Origin: Branchiostoma floridae
Lineage: Eukaryota; Chordata; Leptocardii; Amphioxiformes; Branchiostomatidae
Assembly (NCBI RefSeq): GCF_000003815.2
Contig: NC_049997.1
Location: 2,158,484-2,222,483 of the forward strand
Length of the DNA stretch: 64,000 bases
Direction: 5' to 3'
The notes under the pieces are model-generated. The model saw only the letters and a program-made list of their open reading frames with translations, searched no databases and was not told the DNA's origin. Position 1 is the stretch's first letter; each line of letters opens with the position of its first letter. A program made the translations under genes and the position numbers. Below, one piece after another: positions 10,986-24,500 of the stretch.

Positions 10986-13270
10986 AGATACTGATCAGTG
11001 TGGGTGGTCATATCCCAGAGAAGGTTTTACTGGTGATGCTAAGTGGGCTGATAGTGAATGTTCTATCCGAAAAATGTTTATTTGTCAAACGACTTTGCCA
11101 TGAAAGAAAAAAAAGGCATTAAAATTCACTTTCGACAATTAACTTGTTTGCTCCTGTTGAGCTTTCTCTTATTTCAGCTTATCATTCTGATATAAATATC
11201 ATATTCAATATTTACTACTATGAGTTAGGGCAAATGTGCACTCCTAAATCTGGGACTTGGAAAAGATATCAAGATCATCTCAATCTGGACAGATTTAGAG
11301 AATGAACAAAATTCGCCCGCCAGTTATTTATACCCACGAGTATGATCTCGTCTAAAAGGTGTCACAATGGCCTATTCAGTGTTATTTGAGGCTATAAACG
11401 AACTTTGCAATTAGAAAAAGGAAAAAAAAAAGCCCAGAAATGCCCATTTTTCTTGTTAACACTTTGATTAAGTCTATTTTATGGTAAGATATTGTAATAA
11501 CATTGTGTCATATAAGCCATTTTAGCGCTATTCACCCAGAAATCACGGTGTACGGTTGCTAGGGTATTCTTTCCCGTTTCTATGCACGTTCGACGGAGTA
11601 TCGGGTTACAACCGTATTGGCTAACCGTAAAATATCTGATAATAAACAAAGTGTTATGACAGAGAAGATGTTTTCAGCAATTTTACATACTTTGAATCTT
11701 GTCGTTTGAATTTAAATAGCTGTTTTGTTTAGATTTTGCTTCCAAAGACGAACATTTTCTGTTTCCAAGAAGACCTTTACTTTGACCAATCTCTTGATAA
11801 GATGGGCCGCATAAGTCATCGAAAAATCACGATTTTTGTATTTTTCGTCATCTATGAGGAAAATGAAACTTTCTGTTTTTGGAATTTTTTAATTTTCTAT
11901 TTTAAGCAAAGTTACGGTCGAAATTTTGCGTAAAAATGGCATTTTTCGCACTTGATTACGAATAATTCCAAAGTAAGGCATTTTCTAAAAATCCCCAAAA
12001 CAGAGATCTCGGGAAAACCGTTGCTGTCATTTTGAGCCGTCAATGAGTTCATTTGGACTCTTCCTGGTGGAGATCTTAAACGATGTTTGCAAGCATGTCA
12101 TACCGCACGGAGAGCGGGAGGGTGTAATTGATACCAGTGTAAACAACACTTATAATATCCAAGGTCACCAACAGAAATGTCAGTAGCTTCGTTAAATATT
12201 ACAGCTCCCAAACTAAGTAATAGCATGGATGTGCTGTCCAGAGAATTGTTTATATTGGTGAAAAACTATATTTTTTTGCTAGTTCAAGGTAGTTTGGGAA
12301 AAAGGGCCAGACAGCATTGTTTACCGGCAACGACCGCAGATGACCCCAAATAGAACACGGGTTCGGTTCGAATTACGTCAGATAGAACATTGTGAAACAA
12401 GGTTCCAATTCGGCTAGACATTGGAGGTTTTGAGCCTGTATTTGACCATCGTGAATGGCCCATTTTACATGAACACATCATTCAAATTAAGTCTATTTCA
12501 TGGTAAAACAGTGTAAGAATGACGTTTGTGAAAAGTCCATTGAAAATATATTGGACCGCGTAATTTCGTCTAAAAGGTGCCATATACGCCTTTTAGCGTC
12601 ATTTGCGACTATATAACGTTACTAACTTTGCAATTGAAAATCAGAAAACGCCCGTAGATGGCCTATTCTACTTGTTAATACTTTTATTTAGTCTATATCA
12701 TAATAAATAGTATAAGAATGACTTTTGTGTAATACATGGAGTATGTTTAGCTGCTTTAAAGTTACATTGATATTTGCTTAAACGATGTTAAAGACACCAA
12801 CTCTGATACAAAGCGTCTATAAGTTTATTCGTAAAATTACGTTTATATAATATGCAGACAATGTATTGTTTCTGTGATTCTAAAATTACAATAAATTATA
12901 TTATTATTTCAATTGGGTATGCGCTGTTGTTGTGAAAGTACGTGTAGATGATATTGACTTTATAGGCTTTTACAGTCTGGAAGCTGATGATCCGCGATTA
13001 TATTTTAGGTGTCTCAAATTTAGACCACAGTAAGTAAATTAAATTTTTGATGACATACTCAGCAGACGACAAAAATAATGAGATAATGTAAAGTAAAACA
13101 AGATTGGTTATTAAAAAATAGAAACTATAAACGTTGTAGCAAGCATTGAAGTGACAAAAGCATGGAATCATGAGCCAACAAGTAATTCATTCACCCTTTC
13201 TTGAAGCCGGCTTTCGTAGTCCAAGAGTAACAGCCTTTTAGACGTTTTCAGGTAGTCGAGGAAGATTAAT
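10986..13270. other. Intergenic; one duplicated non-coding block
   Basis: No exon is recognised. Two related blocks lie about 1.2 kb apart (about 11335-11530 and 12550-12730). Each contains TCGTCTAAAAGGTG, then a CTATATAAC or CTATAAACG stretch, AACTTTGCAATT, CTTGTTAAYACTTT and TAGTCTAT. A further partial copy is at about 12470-12535. The origin is unknown, probably an old dispersed repeat. Confidence 0.4.
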
Positions 13271-13287
13271 TCTTGGTGACAGTGCAC

Positions 13288-13735
13288 AAGGCTTTAAAAC
13301 ATTCAACCTCACCCCGAATTTTCGGGGTTCTGGAACGCTGCTTTATCAGTCGTGTCACTGTATGTTCTTAACTTTCATTCGTCATGGCGTCAAGATTACA
13401 AGTGAGTTACTTTTATCACTTGAATTGTTTACTAGAACTCCTAGACATAACGTAGAAAGTCATTTGACTGCCAAAAATCAATTAGTGACTTTTCCACAAG
13501 GCTTTCAAACATGGAACCTCACCCCGAATGTCGGGATCTACAACGCTATTTTATCAGTCGTGTCATTGTGTGTTCTTAAATTTTATTCGTCATGGCGTCA
13601 ATATTACAAAGTGTGCGTTACTTTTATCACTTGAATGTATACTAGAAACCCCTAGACAGAACGTAGAAAGTCATTTGACTGTCAAAAATTACTTAGTAAC
13701 TTTTCCACAAGGCTTTAAAACATTGTACATCATTT
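13288..13735 (+). repeat. Tandem duplication with a unit of about 207 bases
   Basis: CACAAGGCTTTMAAACATKS opens units near 13288, 13495 and 13706. Two nearly full copies and the start of a third are present, with internal CATTCGTCATGGCGTCA and AACGTAGAAAGTCATTTGAC. Small reading frames at 13362 and 13528 are the same frame repeated and show no domain. Confidence 0.65.
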
Positions 13736-13796
13736 AATGTATATAAGAAGATGGATGCATAAACAAATATTAGAAGAGTGAGAGAGAGTAAACTAA

Positions 13797-16712
13797 ATGA
13801 CGACAGATATGGAGCCAAACAGACAGGGAGATAGATACACAAGGAGCATTGCAGACAGGGAGGCAGACAGAGCGGCAGACAGACAGGGAGGCAGACAGAC
13901 AGGAAGAGAGACAGACAGGGAAACAGACAGACATGGCGAGAGACAGACAGGGAGCCATGCAGACAGGGAGCCTATCAGACAGGGAGGCAGACAGAAAGGA
14001 AGGCAGACAGACAGGGAGGCAGACAGACTGGGAGGCAGACGGACATGAAGGGAGACGGACAGACTGGGAAGCAGACAGACAGGAAGGCAGACGAATAGGG
14101 ACCCAGACAGACAGGGAAGGAGACAGAAAAAGTCAGACAGACAGGAATACAGACAGACAGGGAGGCAGACAGACAGGGAGGCAGACAGACACGGAGCCAG
14201 ATAGACCTAATTCCAGACGGATAGATAGGCAGCAGACAAGGAAACAGACAGACAGGACGCCAGACAGTCAGGGAGGCAGACAGAAAGGGAGGCGGACAGA
14301 CAGACAGACAGGAAGGCAGGCAGACAGGGAACCAGACAGACAGGGAACCAAACAGACAGGAAGCCAAAAAGACAGGGAGTCAGACAGACACGGAGGCAGA
14401 CAATCAGGATGCCAGACTGACAGGGAGTCAGATAGACAGGGAACCAGATAGACAGGGAGGCATAAAGACAGGGAACCAGACAGACACGGAGGCAGACAGA
14501 CATGGAGACAGGGAACCAAATAGACAAGAAGGCACACTGACTGGGAACCAGACAGACACGGATGCAGACAGACAAGAAGCCAGACAGGGAGCCAGTTAGA
14601 CAGGGAAGCAGACAGAGAGGGAGCCAGAGAAACATGGTGCCAGGAAGATGGGATGGCAGCAAGCAGGGAAGCAGACATACAGGAAGCCAGACAGACAGAA
14701 AGACAAACAGATAGGGAGCCAGACAGACAGGGAGGCAGACAGACAGGAAGGCAGACAGACAGGAAGACAGACAGACAGGGAAGCAGACAGAGAGGGAGCC
14801 AGAGAGACAGGGTGCCAGGTTGATGGGAAGGCAGCAAGCAGAGAAGCAGACATACAGGAAGCCAGACAGACAGGGAGCCAGACAGGCAGGGAGGCAGACA
14901 GACAGGAAGGCAGACAGACATGGAGCCAGGCAGACAGGGAAGCAGACAGAGAGGGAGCCAGAGAGACAGGGTGCCAGAAAGATAGGAAGACAGCAAGCAG
15001 GGAAGCAGACATACAAGAAGCCAGACAGACAGGGAGCCAGACAGACAGGGAGCCAGACAGAAATGGAGGCAGTCAGACAGGGAGGCAGACGGAAAGGGAG
15101 GCAGGCAGACAGGGAACCAGGCAGACAGAGAGGCAGACAGACAAATAGGCAGACAAACAGGGAGCCAGACAGACATGGAGCCAGACAGACAGGGAAGCAG
15201 ACAGACACGAAGGCAGACAGACAGGAAGACAGACAGATAGGGAGCCAGACAGACAGGGAGCCAGACAGAAAGGGAGCCAGACAAACAGGGAGGCAGACAG
15301 AAGGGGGGGGGGGCAGACGGACACGGAGGTAGGCAGATAGGGACCCAGACAGATTGGGAGGCAGACAGACAGGGAACCAGACAAACACGGAGGCAGACAG
15401 ACAGAAAGTCAGACAAACAGGGAGCCAGGCAGACAGGGATCCATATAGACAAGGGTGCAAATAAACAGGAAACAAGACAGTCACGGAGGCGGACAGACAA
15501 GAAGCCAGACAGACAGGGAGCCAATCAGACATGGAAGCAAACAGACAGGGAGCCATACAGACCGGGAACCAGACAGAGAGAGAGGCAGCCGACAAAGAAA
15601 CAGACAATCAGGACGCCAGACAGACTGGGAGCCAGACAGAAAGGGAGGCAGGCAGAAAGGGGGGCACACCAACACGGAGGTAGGCAGACAGGGAGCCAGA
15701 TAGACAGGAAGGCAGACAGACAGGGAACCAGCTAGACAAGGAGGTAAGCATATAGGGCTACATATAGACAAGGATGCACACAGACAGGAAAACAGACAGA
15801 CACTGAGGCAAAAAGACAAGACGTCAGACAGACAGGGAGCCAGTCTGACAGGGAAGAACACAGACAAGGAGCAGGAAAGACCGGGTCCCAGACATGATAG
15901 AGAGGCAGCTGGCAAGGAAACAGACAGGTCGCCAGACAGACAGGGAGGTAGACAGACAGCGAACCAGACAGACAGGGACGCAGACAGACAGGGAACCAGT
16001 CAGTCAGGGAGGTAGACAGATAGGGAGCCAGAAAGACAGGTAGGCAGACAGACATGAAGCCAGACAGACAACGAGGCAGACAGACAGGGAGCCTTACAGC
16101 TAGGGAGGAAAACAGATACGGAGCCTGGCAGACAGGGATCCAGACAGACAGGAAGCCAGACAGACAGGGAAGCAGTCAAACACGGAGTCAGATAGACAAG
16201 AAGCCAAAAAGGCAAGGAGATAGATAGACAAGGAGCCTTATAGATAGGGAGGAGACAGACAGGGAGGCAGACAGACACGAAGGCAGACAGACAGGAAGGC
16301 AAACAGATAGGGAGCCAGACAGACAGGAAGGCAAACAGATAGGGGGCCAGAGAGACAGGCTGCCAGAAAGATAGGAAGGCAGCAAGCAGGGAAGCAGACA
16401 TACAAGAAGCCAGACAGACAGGGAGCCAGACAGACAGGGAGCCAGACAGACAGGGAGCCAGACAGAAATGGAGGCAGTCAGACAGGGAGGCAGACGGAAA
16501 GGGAGGCAGGCAGACAGGGAACCAGGCAGACAGAGAGGCAGACAGAAAGGGGGGTAGACAAACAGGGAGCCAGACAGACAGGGAGCCAGACAGACAGGGA
16601 AGCAGACACACAAGGGCCGACAGACAGGAAGACAGACAAACAGGGAGCCAGGCAGACAGGGAAGCAGACAGAGAGGGATCCAGAGAGACAGGGTGCCGGA
16701 AAGATAGGAAGG
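13797..16712. repeat. 2.9 kb minisatellite with a 16-base unit and higher-order structure
   Basis: The array is made of variants of GACAGACAGGGAGSCA. Because 16 is not a multiple of 3 and stops are rare in the unit, all frames stay open for long stretches, giving Cys/Leu/Ser/Val/Pro-rich frames on the minus strand (up to 466 residues) and Arg/Gln/Asp/Thr-rich ones on the plus strand. These are not genes. A longer block with GGTGCCAGRAAGATAGGAAG, then GCAGCAAGCAGGGAAGCAGA, then CATACA-GAAGCCAGAC recurs near 14635, 14812, 14970, 16350 and partly 16690, showing higher-order amplification. Confidence 0.9.
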
Positions 16713-17270
16713 CAATGGGGACGAGATTCTAATGAATTCTGAAGTCACCTGTATGCACTGGGAGGTATGGTCTATGTTATCATTTGAATAATCGCACAGG
16801 TTGGCTCGATGTCCACATTGTTGACGTGGACAAAATTCCACCACGTGACATACTTTAAACTAAGATGTGCATATTGAATGTCAGGTGTTCCTAAACAAAC
16901 AACATTTTGACCTAATTATAAAGTACAATCTTGGTTTTAAATCAAAGGGATTCCTTATCATTATTTTGTATGAGTAGTTACGTACATATCATTGGGCTTA
17001 AATAGCCTGAGTGAGAACTAGTGAATGGACGATACTCGAAACAATGGTCCATTTCGCAACAAAGAAATCTTTTCTGTGGAGTTTTCGACTCCCACTGGCA
17101 TTATAAAATGACTTATTCGTTTCGTTTATTCAGAAAAGAATCAGCATCGCAGTTTGTAAAAACAAACTGAATATCACTGATTATGTACAAATTTTCAACA
17201 TGTCGACTACAAAATATACGTATATACATCTATTAAACAAATTACAGTACATGATGTAGAAACGCCTATA
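16713..17270. other. No gene recognised
   Basis: Unique-looking AT-rich sequence between the minisatellite and the LINE fragment. No lectin exon, RNA gene or repeat border was seen. Confidence 0.4.
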
Positions 17271-17382
17271 CAAAGTTGTACATTATACTTCACATAGAAC
17301 ACCGAAGTAAGGACAGGAACGTCCTACGTAGAGTATCAGGACTCGTTGTACAGGCGTATAGCCTGATGTAAGAACGACCTTC

Positions 17383-17720
17383 TCAGTCTCTGTGTCCGGG
17401 CAGTTGGCACAGTAAGTGCAGTGCCGTTTCTAAGAGTCCTCCCAGTGACCGTAGTTCTGGCCGGCGGCACCAGGTCATGGAGGGGGTGACCCTCGTCCAG
17501 CATATCCTCAGTAGCTTCACTGCCGCAACCTCTCGCCGTTCTTTCAGCGTCGGCAGAGCAGGCACCTCTCGTCTTCCCCCCAGTGAGACGATACGGAGTG
17601 CTCTCCGTTGTACTCTTTCAATTTGTCTCTCCTGCTCCTTACTACACCCTACTAGTAGTACGTGCCCATATTCGAGCACAGGTCTGATAAATCGCAGATG
17701 GCTAACTGCCTCGGAACTGG
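17383..17720 (-). mobile_element. LINE (CR1/Jockey group) reverse transcriptase C-terminal fragment
   Basis: Read from 17720 down, the frame gives SHLRFIRPVLEYGHVL, GCSKEQERQIERVQRRALRI, then PTLKERREVAAVKLLR, then a stop-bounded tail. The F-IRPVLEYG...QIE-VQRRA-RI...LKERRE pattern is the standard end of non-LTR retrotransposon polymerases of this group. The catalytic part is missing and the fragment is 5' truncated. The region down to about 17280 may be its 3' tail. Confidence 0.8.
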
Positions 17721-17739
17721 AGACTGTAAAACTTGGTAG

Positions 17740-18146
17740 GAATGACTATATTCGTCTTCGCTCTTCTTATTTTCCTTGACTGGTAAGCTCAGAAATGTAT
17801 ATATATATGCCTGATCACATAATACGCTCATTTTTCAATATGTCCAACATCCGGTCCACCGAATTTTATTAGGTCCTAGAAAACTATATGGACGAGAAAC
17901 CGGTTTTGTACCGGTACACCGTACCGATACCCAGCGCTACTGTGCACCCATATGTCGACAGTAAGACGCTGCCAAGAAGAATGTTTTTTTAGTATTTTCT
18001 ATTTAGATACAAAGAATGTGATTTTGACAACTTTAAAAAGTACAATTATTTAGGCACAAACTTTGCCATCTGCACACCTCTATGTTTATTCCAATGTAAC
18101 GTTAAACACGGCTTCAATATATACAAAATTTCATCATCCTGTACCA
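17740..18146. other. No feature recognised; upstream flank of the mosaic gene
   Basis: A short TA-rich run (TATATATATG near 17798) and a TATATACAAAAT near 18117 are present. I cannot assign a promoter with confidence. Confidence 0.3.
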
Positions 18147-18396
18147 GTTGAAATGAGATATGGGATACCCAATTTACGAGGCATCACGTACTGGTACAGG
18201 GAATCGCAGTGTGGAACAAACTCTAAATTATTCAGTCAGTGACGCAGGTGAGAATCTTACTCCGATACTTGAAATGGTCCATCAATCAGTTGAAATGCAA
18301 TATGGATACCCGATTTACGAATCATCTCGTGGTGGTACGGCGACAGGAATGAGAGACAAATACTGAATTATTCAGTTCAGTGACGCAGGGGAGCAT
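18147..18396 (+). repeat. Two-copy tandem duplication just upstream of the signal-peptide exon
   Basis: A unit beginning GTTGAAATG-RATATGG-ATACCC and ending ATTATTCAGT-CAGTGACGCAGG occurs at 18147-18254 and 18289-18396, 142 bases apart. The second copy ends about 90 bases before the start codon at 18484, so this may be promoter or 5' untranslated sequence. The frame at 18160-18366 reads through both copies by chance. Confidence 0.55.
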
Positions 18397-18483
18397 TGAA
18401 AACGACTAGTTTACCCCTGGCTTGAGGACAGACACACACATTGCTACTTTGGGGCGTCGCGAAGAGAAGAGCCATCCCAAGCC

Positions 18484-18559
18484 ATGCTCTGGTGTTGGAA
18501 ACTCATTCTTGTGACAACATGGATGTTACACCGTCATACAGGCCACGCACAAGAGTGGG
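18484..18559 (+). CDS. Mosaic gene exon 1: start codon and signal peptide
   Basis: ATG in an acceptable context (CAAGCCATGC) opens MLWCWKLILVTTWMLHRHTG, then HAQEW, ending at TGG G|GTAAAA in phase 1. A hydrophobic core after one Lys and a small-residue cleavage site near HTGHA make a plausible secretion signal. The exon joins directly to CUB1 at 18731, whose first codon is completed to Gly. No upstream in-frame exon is needed, which is why this ATG was chosen. Confidence 0.75.
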
Positions 18560-21500
18560 GTAAAATCAAATTTTTAACCAGTTTTTAAACAAATCTATAT
18601 CATCGCCTTGCTAATCATTTGTAACAATATGTTAAGTTGATGATTTGCTAAATAATTAGCTAGAAATGCATGTCTTCAGAGTTTGCATCAAAACGACGTA
18701 ATAACATATTAAACATGTCTCAACGTTTAGGTGACTGCGGTGGTAATATCACCGGACAATCTTCTGGCTTCGTTCACTCCCCCAATTATCCCGGACGGTA
18801 CAGCAACAACTTGGACTGTACGTGGACTATAGAGGTTAACGAATGGGAAGGCGTGTCGCTGACACCAGTATCGTTTAATCTAGAGGAAAACTTTGACTGG
18901 CTGGGCGTCTACAAAAAAGGGGTAGACAACTTCATCTCGTTAGGATTGTTTACCGGTAGGTTTGTCTCGGTCCAAGCATTAAAGCTATTATGTTTTGGTA
19001 CAAAGAACAGAAAGGTTTATACGAGGGTGAGTCAAAAAGTAATGCAAGTGGTTTCATAACAGACTCGTTTTGACAAGACTCGTTAGACAATTGAGTTGAA
19101 ATTTGGCACAAAAGTAGAGGCATATGTCCTCTTGAGATTGAATTTTTTAATTTGGTCTTTATCATTTTATGAGCAACTGAGTTGATTTCAAGATGAACAC
19201 TCCCTTGGTAGCTTGTCAGACTATGAATTCCTCTAAATCTGACCCACTAAAAATCCCTGTAGGAGGTTAAAATGAAACATATATGATATCAAATGTCTTT
19301 ATATGATGCATGCCAATTTTCATTTCTGAACTCTCAATTGTTCCTCATTTACAGCTGATAGGATGGAGTAAGTTGTGATATAGAGCTGTTGGATTGATAC
19401 ACGAATTCGTGCGTTGTTGGTTAAAAGACTACTTTTCCATTAACCAAAAGAAACGAAACTTTACGCAGATATTAACTGTTTAAAGGCCAAAAAGTGTGCT
19501 AAGTTTTATTCCTCTTTGTTAATGGGGAAAGAAGGCTATAGAAACTTTTAATGATAACACAACAAATCTCATGACCCAGACGACCGCTTATACCTGACTC
19601 TACTCCAGCAACGAAAAAAGAAAAATGATCGGATTTCAGAGTTGAAAATAAGCTCGTGGCTTATAGAGAAATGCAGCTTATTACATGTGCAGGCTCAGTC
19701 TCATACAATAGCAAAAATTGGTTTAGGGAAATCGTTAATTGTACGTTAATTGGACCTCACCTTTGGCACATTGGGCAGATTGTATTAAGGCTTTACAGTT
19801 TGACAGTGTTTAATAGAAGATATATGTCAGATGAACGCCAGAATGTTAACAAATTTCACATTTAGTAAATAGTCTAATAAGTCATATATTTAACCTGTTT
19901 AAAACACACGTAATAATTCCACTTTCTCCAATTTTTACAGGAACAAACTTCACAGAAAAGCTCGTTGCATGGTCCCACACGATCCGCCTAGTTTTTCGCA
20001 CGGACTACTCTTACTCGGAAGATGGTTTTAAGATCCACTTCGAGGGTAATAAAATCACTGAGAAAATATAGATTCTTTTTTTGCAGGCAAATTCGGAAAT
20101 TATTTTGAAATGCTTACGAATTACTGTCTAATGAAGTAAATCATTGTAGCTGGGAAGGTTGCACAAAATATAATACTGAGAAATGTATCCTTATTTCCAT
20201 TTATCCGATTCCTATTTTAGGGTATTGTTAGTATAAAAGTAAACGTAACTAAAGTTCTTTTTTTCTTTCCTGTCTAAGAAATATGCTTGGGTTTATGTCA
20301 TGTAATGGATTTACTAAGCAATCGGCGGGAAATATAGTGCCGTTATAGAACAAAGGACATGAAACAATCAGATAAGATATCGAATCTTTTCCATAATATT
20401 TAGCTAAATGTGGTGGCTATATTACCGGGCAAACCTCTGGCTACGTTTATTCTCCCAACTACCCTGGGCAATACTACAACGACTTGGACTGTACGTGGAC
20501 TATTGAAGTCGAGATCGGAGAATGGGTGCAGATGGTACCATTCTCTTTCAGTTTAGAGAAGGACTATGACTGGCTATTGGTGTACAGTGGAGAGCTAAAC
20601 AACCAGACCTTCGTAGGATCATTCACTGGTAGGCTTGTCTTGGCTTTAGTGCAAAATTTTTCAGTCGTGTTATTAGCGAAATTTACGCAGAACGTTTTTA
20701 TGGTTCAAGCAAAATAGTAGACTCCGAAATTCCTTTGCCAGTTAACTTGTCTGATTTTGCTGTCTGAGGGTTCGATTGTGACTAACCGAAAGTGTGATGT
20801 GGTTTAACGTGTAAAAAAGTCCTAAAAACAATACCGATATTGTATGACATCAGTCAGATAGTCGTCACATCGATGTATACGACTATCTGAGAAGGAACCT
20901 GCTAATTCTACAATAATTTTTTTTCAAAGGTAAAAGCTTTATTGATCGTCTCATTGTCCAGTCCCACATCACCCACCTAGAGCTTTCTACGGACAGCTCA
21001 GTCAATGATGATGGTTTTGAAATCTTCTTTAATGATCAAGGTGATGAAGTCATTAATGAAATACAAATTATTTGTGTATCGCATTTCTGAATACCTCTAA
21101 TATTAGTGGTTGATTTACCTCTGCGTGTTGTATTGTATTTCTCTGGTTAAATCCTAATATGACGGGAGGGGTGGAGGCCCATGTCTAATAACAGCAAAAC
21201 GGCTTCAGCTAGAGTCACCAAATGTGTTGAACTTTCCTAGAAATGAGTTGGAAAAAAAATAAAGTATAGAAAGTTATATGTCTGTTGCTATGACAACCAA
21301 ATTTTGAAAGGCATTTTAAACAAAAATTGTGAATTCGGTTCTATCATTCTGTGTTCTGTATTCACACACGTATCTATCTGTCTCTACCCCCTCTCTCTCT
21401 CTCTCTCTATGATATATATATATATGTGTGTGTGTGTGTGTTTGTGTGTCTGTGTGTGTGCGCGTGTGTGTGTGTGTGTGTATGTGTGTGAGTATCTGAC

Positions 21501-24500
21501 GGACAGCGGAAAATTTAGTGTATTCAGAGTTCGAGGGGCATCAGCTAGACAACATAGTAAACTTTTCCATAACCTTTAGGAAACTGCGGTGGATATATCA
21601 TTGAGCAATCTTCTGGCTACATTCATTCCCCCAACTATCCTGGACAGTACGACAACACAGTGTACTGTGTATGGACCATAGAGGTCAACACAGGGGAAGG
21701 GGTGAAAATTACATTTATATCCTTCGCCTTGGAGGATAACCATGACTGGTTAAGTGTCTACAAGGGGGAGAGAGTCACCGCCACCTTGATAGGATCATAC
21801 ACTGGTAGGTATCTCTCAGTTTTTATGTAAAGATCTAGCATAAACAGAGACTAGACTTCGATGAACGTTAGACATTCAGATGGAAAGATACACAATACGA
21901 ACAACTGCACTAGCAACTGGATTGATTTAGCCAGACGTTTGAAGTAATATCCCAAGGGGTAATAGCTGAGAAAAGTTAGAAGTCCAAAAAATATTTCAGG
22001 TAATCAAAAGCTATGCATCAATACTATATGACCATATGTTATGAAATCGAGACAGAAATCCGGAAAGTGGTTGAGGCCCGCTCCCTGTAATTAGAAAACT
22101 ACTTCTCGTTTGACCACCGATTTTCAAGAATGGTTTTCACGTACAGTTAGAGAAATGCGGCAACTTGCTACTACTACAACTACAACTAGTACTATGGAAA
22201 AGTTGACGTCATGATGACGTGATATGACGCTATTATGACTCATTTTGTTTATGTCATGATGATGCAATTTAAAACATATTAACGGTGCACATTCCAGTTT
22301 ATTTGGGATCTCAATTCGAGGCTGCGCACCCCCAAGTCGGGAGGCCGTCATTTGTGGGAAATACATATAAAGCAGAAAAGTTGTGTATGGGCATGAAAGG
22401 TTCCGCCAACTTTAAGAAGGACCGGGTTTCAGTTCCTTCCACTTCTCTACTTTTTGTGATTTTTTTTTGTGGTGTGTGTGTGTCAAGTAAAAGATATGCA
22501 AGAAAATTTCAATTTTGATATGGAATTAAACCCCTCACCTGTATTTCAGTTACGACAATGATTGGTCTTGTCTAAAAGAGAATACTACAGCTATAATCAT
22601 GGTAAAATAGAAAAAAAATCTTAACGGTCGGATTTTAAAAATAACACAAGCGTTCGTAGAACTCAACCTTCGTGAAATAGGCGAGGGTGCGGTGGTTGGA
22701 GGGTGTTTTTTGTAGACATCTCAGGGGCTAGCCTTACAGAAAATGGTACGTTCGATTGGCAAAAATTATCGGAATTCTACAACTTTTTTTCGCGCCTATG
22801 TACCTGCATCATCCCTTTGAAGTGGAATAGTTTCTGGACAAGGAAAGTGTAGTGATGACACGAAGAAGAAGAAGAAGAAGTGGAATAGTTTGCGTTGACA
22901 GATTGTCATGGTATTTGGAATGCAGATAGCTTTTGTCATGGGCCGTGAGCGAGCGAGTGAGTGAGATAGCTTTGGAGATGCCTTACATAATCAATTTTTA
23001 TCATGCACATCAGGGGCTAATTTGCATAAATAATGAGGACAGCTTATATTAATAATAATAACTAGGTGTATTTTGCCAGCCAGTAGGTACCCAAATTATA
23101 CGCCTACTTCATTTCATATTAGCAGACACTCAAAGATAAGACATATTAGTCAATTCCAAGTCACCATGAGGGTTTTAGGTGATATTTGTAATAAAGTCTG
23201 AATTATGTGGAATAAAAGAATATCTAAGCCACAATAATTGATTTTTTTGAAAATTGACTAAGAAAATATTCATCTATTTGAATTCATTTGAATAGTTTAG
23301 AAACATTTTGAAAGTAACTGTACGAAATATTTTTAGAATAAATGTGAAACCTCTGTGTGATTCTTTTACACTTACAAATATTTATAAACTTTGCCAAATG
23401 GTAAAATTAGTTAATTGCCCCCATAAAAGTAAACTCTGTTGTTGCCTCTGTACATTTTTAGATTTCACTGCTGGGCACTGGTGAATCCTTTGTGGTGGGC
23501 CATTGTTGCATTGACACCCAACCATACTTTGCAAGGATGTGTGAATTGCTATCTTCCCAGCCCACTGACCCATTTACAAAATGTTACAAAAAATGGTAGA
23601 AAATGGTAAATAATAATAGAATGCTATTATAATTATTTAGAAACCATTAGAAGTATCTAATTCCACACCATGAATATTTCCAAAGTTTTACAGGACCGGG
23701 GAAATATTTATAAAATTGAAATAATGTTAAAAATATTTCTGAAGTATCAAAGTCGATTCTAGACATATAATTACAAAACTTTAAAATCACTGAGTTGTGT
23801 ACTAGTATGTCCGATTGGTAAAAATTCCCGGAATTGACAGCAAGTTTTCCGCGCGTACGCAATCGAATCATCCCTTTAGGTGGTAATAACAAGGGAAGGG
23901 TTGACGGATCAATATTGTCAATATTGACGACTTGATACATTGCATGGACGTTTCTACAAAGTGATATAATAAATTATTGCCGACTTGTTGCTTGCAACAA
24001 TGATGATGTAGCATTCTTTGTTTCACAATGCAGTCCACTACATTGTGCATCCTATATGTCTAATGTACAATCCCTATAAACAATCTCATCAATGACTACA
24101 AGTCACTGTGAAAAACAAACCCTGCTTTGTTCAACAATGTATTGTACCGGTAGTAACTGTTACATGTACAACCCTTTTAAAACGTATAATATAGGCCCCT
24201 GTAAATAATATCATCATTGCCCTTATTCATTGCCCTTAATCTACAGATTATCAAATCTTATAGGAAACATTTACACCCCATCATGTATAATGTACTGTCC
24301 CTATAGTACCATTGTCTTGTAATCATCTGGTATATCTCTATTGCGCAACTAAGACCTTTGGGGTCACTTCCTGTGGGGACGGGGCCCATGCACAACTGCA
24401 GCCCACGCTGAATGACGCAACTCCTTAATATAAACCACTATTGCGCAATCGCCATACTTATCACATTACACACTTTTTTCAAGTACAAACATCCCCTGCA

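Noticed and set aside
13849..15332. Plus-strand Arg/Gln/Asp/Thr-rich frames of up to 200 residues
   Set aside because: Same minisatellite artefact.
14207..15607. 466-residue minus-strand frame (and 418-, 218- and 203-residue neighbours) rich in Cys, Leu, Ser, Val and Pro
   Set aside because: It lies wholly in the 16-base minisatellite. Every frame is open because the unit lacks stops, and the peptide is only a translation of the repeat.
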